5,086 bases of DNA, taken from the NCBI GenBank assembly GCA_902388545.1, contig CABMPS010000155.1, positions 1-5,086 of the forward strand. Reading direction: 5' to 3'. This document shows, piece after piece, positions 4,903 through 5,086 of this stretch (positions are counted from its first letter, which is position 1; the number at the start of each line of letters is the position of its first letter). Origin of the DNA: an uncultured Collinsella sp. (GTDB lineage Bacteria > Actinomycetota > Coriobacteriia > Coriobacteriales > Coriobacteriaceae). The notes under the pieces were generated by a model. That model did not search any database. It was not told the origin of the DNA and saw nothing but the letters and a program-made list of their open reading frames with translations. The translations under genes and the position numbers were made by a program.

Positions 4903-4918
4903 GTTTACCGGGGTTAAC
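4903..4918. promoter_or_regulatory. Operator-like palindrome, site 1
   Basis: GTTTACCGGGGTTAAC fits the palindrome GTNNACC-NN-GGTNNAC. A second match lies at 4958-4973, with centres 55 bp apart. Two sites for the same dimeric regulator flanking or overlapping one promoter is a common arrangement for looping or cooperative repression. The regulator is unknown. Confidence 0.4.
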
Positions 4919-4950
4919 CTATGGAGAAGGTGTGACGGCGTATTTTGCCG

Positions 4951-4979
4951 TTAGAAAGTAAACCACGGTGAACTATATT
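4951..4979 (+). promoter_or_regulatory. Probable promoter with embedded operator-like site 2
   Basis: TATATT (4974-4979) matches the -10 consensus at five of six bases. TTAGAA (4951-4956) is a weak -35 exactly 17 bases upstream. The spacer holds GTAAACCACGGTGAAC (4958-4973), the second GTNNACC-NN-GGTNNAC palindrome. A protein bound there would block polymerase or, in MerR fashion, remodel the promoter. Transcription would start near 4986 toward the right end of the window. Confidence 0.4.
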
Positions 4980-4994
4980 GTTTTCAGCAACGGA

Positions 4995-5065
4995 GCAGGC
5001 AATAGGCGATGAAAAAGCCTGCCCTGTTGAGTTTGATTCGCATTCCTCCCCTCTGTGCGATTCAA
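4995..5065 (+). other. Structured leader at the right edge
   Basis: Two potential hairpins lie downstream of the predicted start: GCAGGC (4995-5000) with GCCTGC (5017-5022), and TTGATTCGCA (5033-5042) with TGCGATTCAA (5056-5065), ten positions with one mismatch. The second loop contains CCTCCCC, which could pair with a Shine-Dalgarno sequence. The arrangement suggests a 5' leader or small RNA continuing past the window. It was not recognised as a known family. Confidence 0.3.
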
Positions 5066-5086
5066 CGGTGCGTCCCAGAGCACGTT
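5009..5086 (+). CDS. Possible start of a partial open reading frame at the window edge
   Basis: An ATG at 5009 opens a frame that stays open for 26 codons to the window end, beginning MKKPALLSLIRI. It lies 23 bases after the predicted transcription start. GGAG at 4992-4995 is too distant for a normal ribosome binding site, and AGG at 5004-5006 is too short and close. The peptide shows no recognisable domain and overlaps the hairpins described above. It could be a real gene start, a leader peptide or chance. Confidence 0.2.
   Translation, partial: MKKPALLSLIRIPPLCAIQRCVPEHV

Noticed and set aside
4983..5045. Minus-strand 19-codon peptide preceded by GGGGAGG
   Set aside because: The ribosome-binding-like sequence is too close to the ATG, the peptide is very short, and the plus-strand promoter and hairpins explain the region better.

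Overview
The window reads as chromosomal DNA of a GC-rich, fermentative actinobacterium. Codon choice, gene content and above all the intergenic palindromes carrying GGGGACAGGC/GCCTGTCCCC suggest the Coriobacteriia, most likely Collinsella or a close relative. That assignment is recognition from the sequence, not a database result. All confident genes are on the plus strand and none looks broken. There are no rRNA or tRNA genes, CRISPR arrays or insertion sequences.

Layout. Positions 1-230 are non-coding: a degenerate repeat built on GTCCCC motifs lies at the left edge, followed by two palindromes, and then a strong ribosome binding site for an ATP-type phosphoenolpyruvate carboxykinase (pckA, 231-1901). 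A hairpin repeat follows at 1921-1953. Next come a plausible promoter (1956-1984) and a short, highly structured segment ending in a terminator-like hairpin (1991-2088). This segment is either a small RNA or the leader/attenuator of the next gene, a free-standing B3/B4-domain protein (2129-2848) related to the editing domain of phenylalanyl-tRNA synthetase beta. A second hairpin repeat separates it from a MarR-family regulator (3021-3470) and a DegV/FakB-type fatty-acid-binding protein (3590-4444), probably one functional pair. A third repeat sits between degV and a short alkyltransferase-like protein gene (4524-4844), and a fourth follows that gene. The right edge (4902-5086) holds a promoter with two matching operator-like palindromes and a structured leader or gene start that runs off the window.

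How the parts relate. pckA is central carbon metabolism; in an anaerobe of this kind it probably fixes CO2 onto PEP to make oxaloacetate and ATP. The MarR-DegV pair resembles the pairing of a lipid-responsive regulator with the carrier that feeds exogenous fatty acids to fatty acid kinase. The B3/B4 protein and the alkyltransferase-like protein are housekeeping quality-control types (tRNA and DNA respectively). The genes do not form one pathway.

The most unusual content is between the genes: four near-identical 33-bp hairpins in alternating orientation, one carrying a compensatory base-pair change; the compact structured RNA before the B3/B4 gene; twin palindromes before pckA; twin operators at the right edge; and an alkyltransferase-like protein that keeps the full catalytic residue set normally lost in that family.
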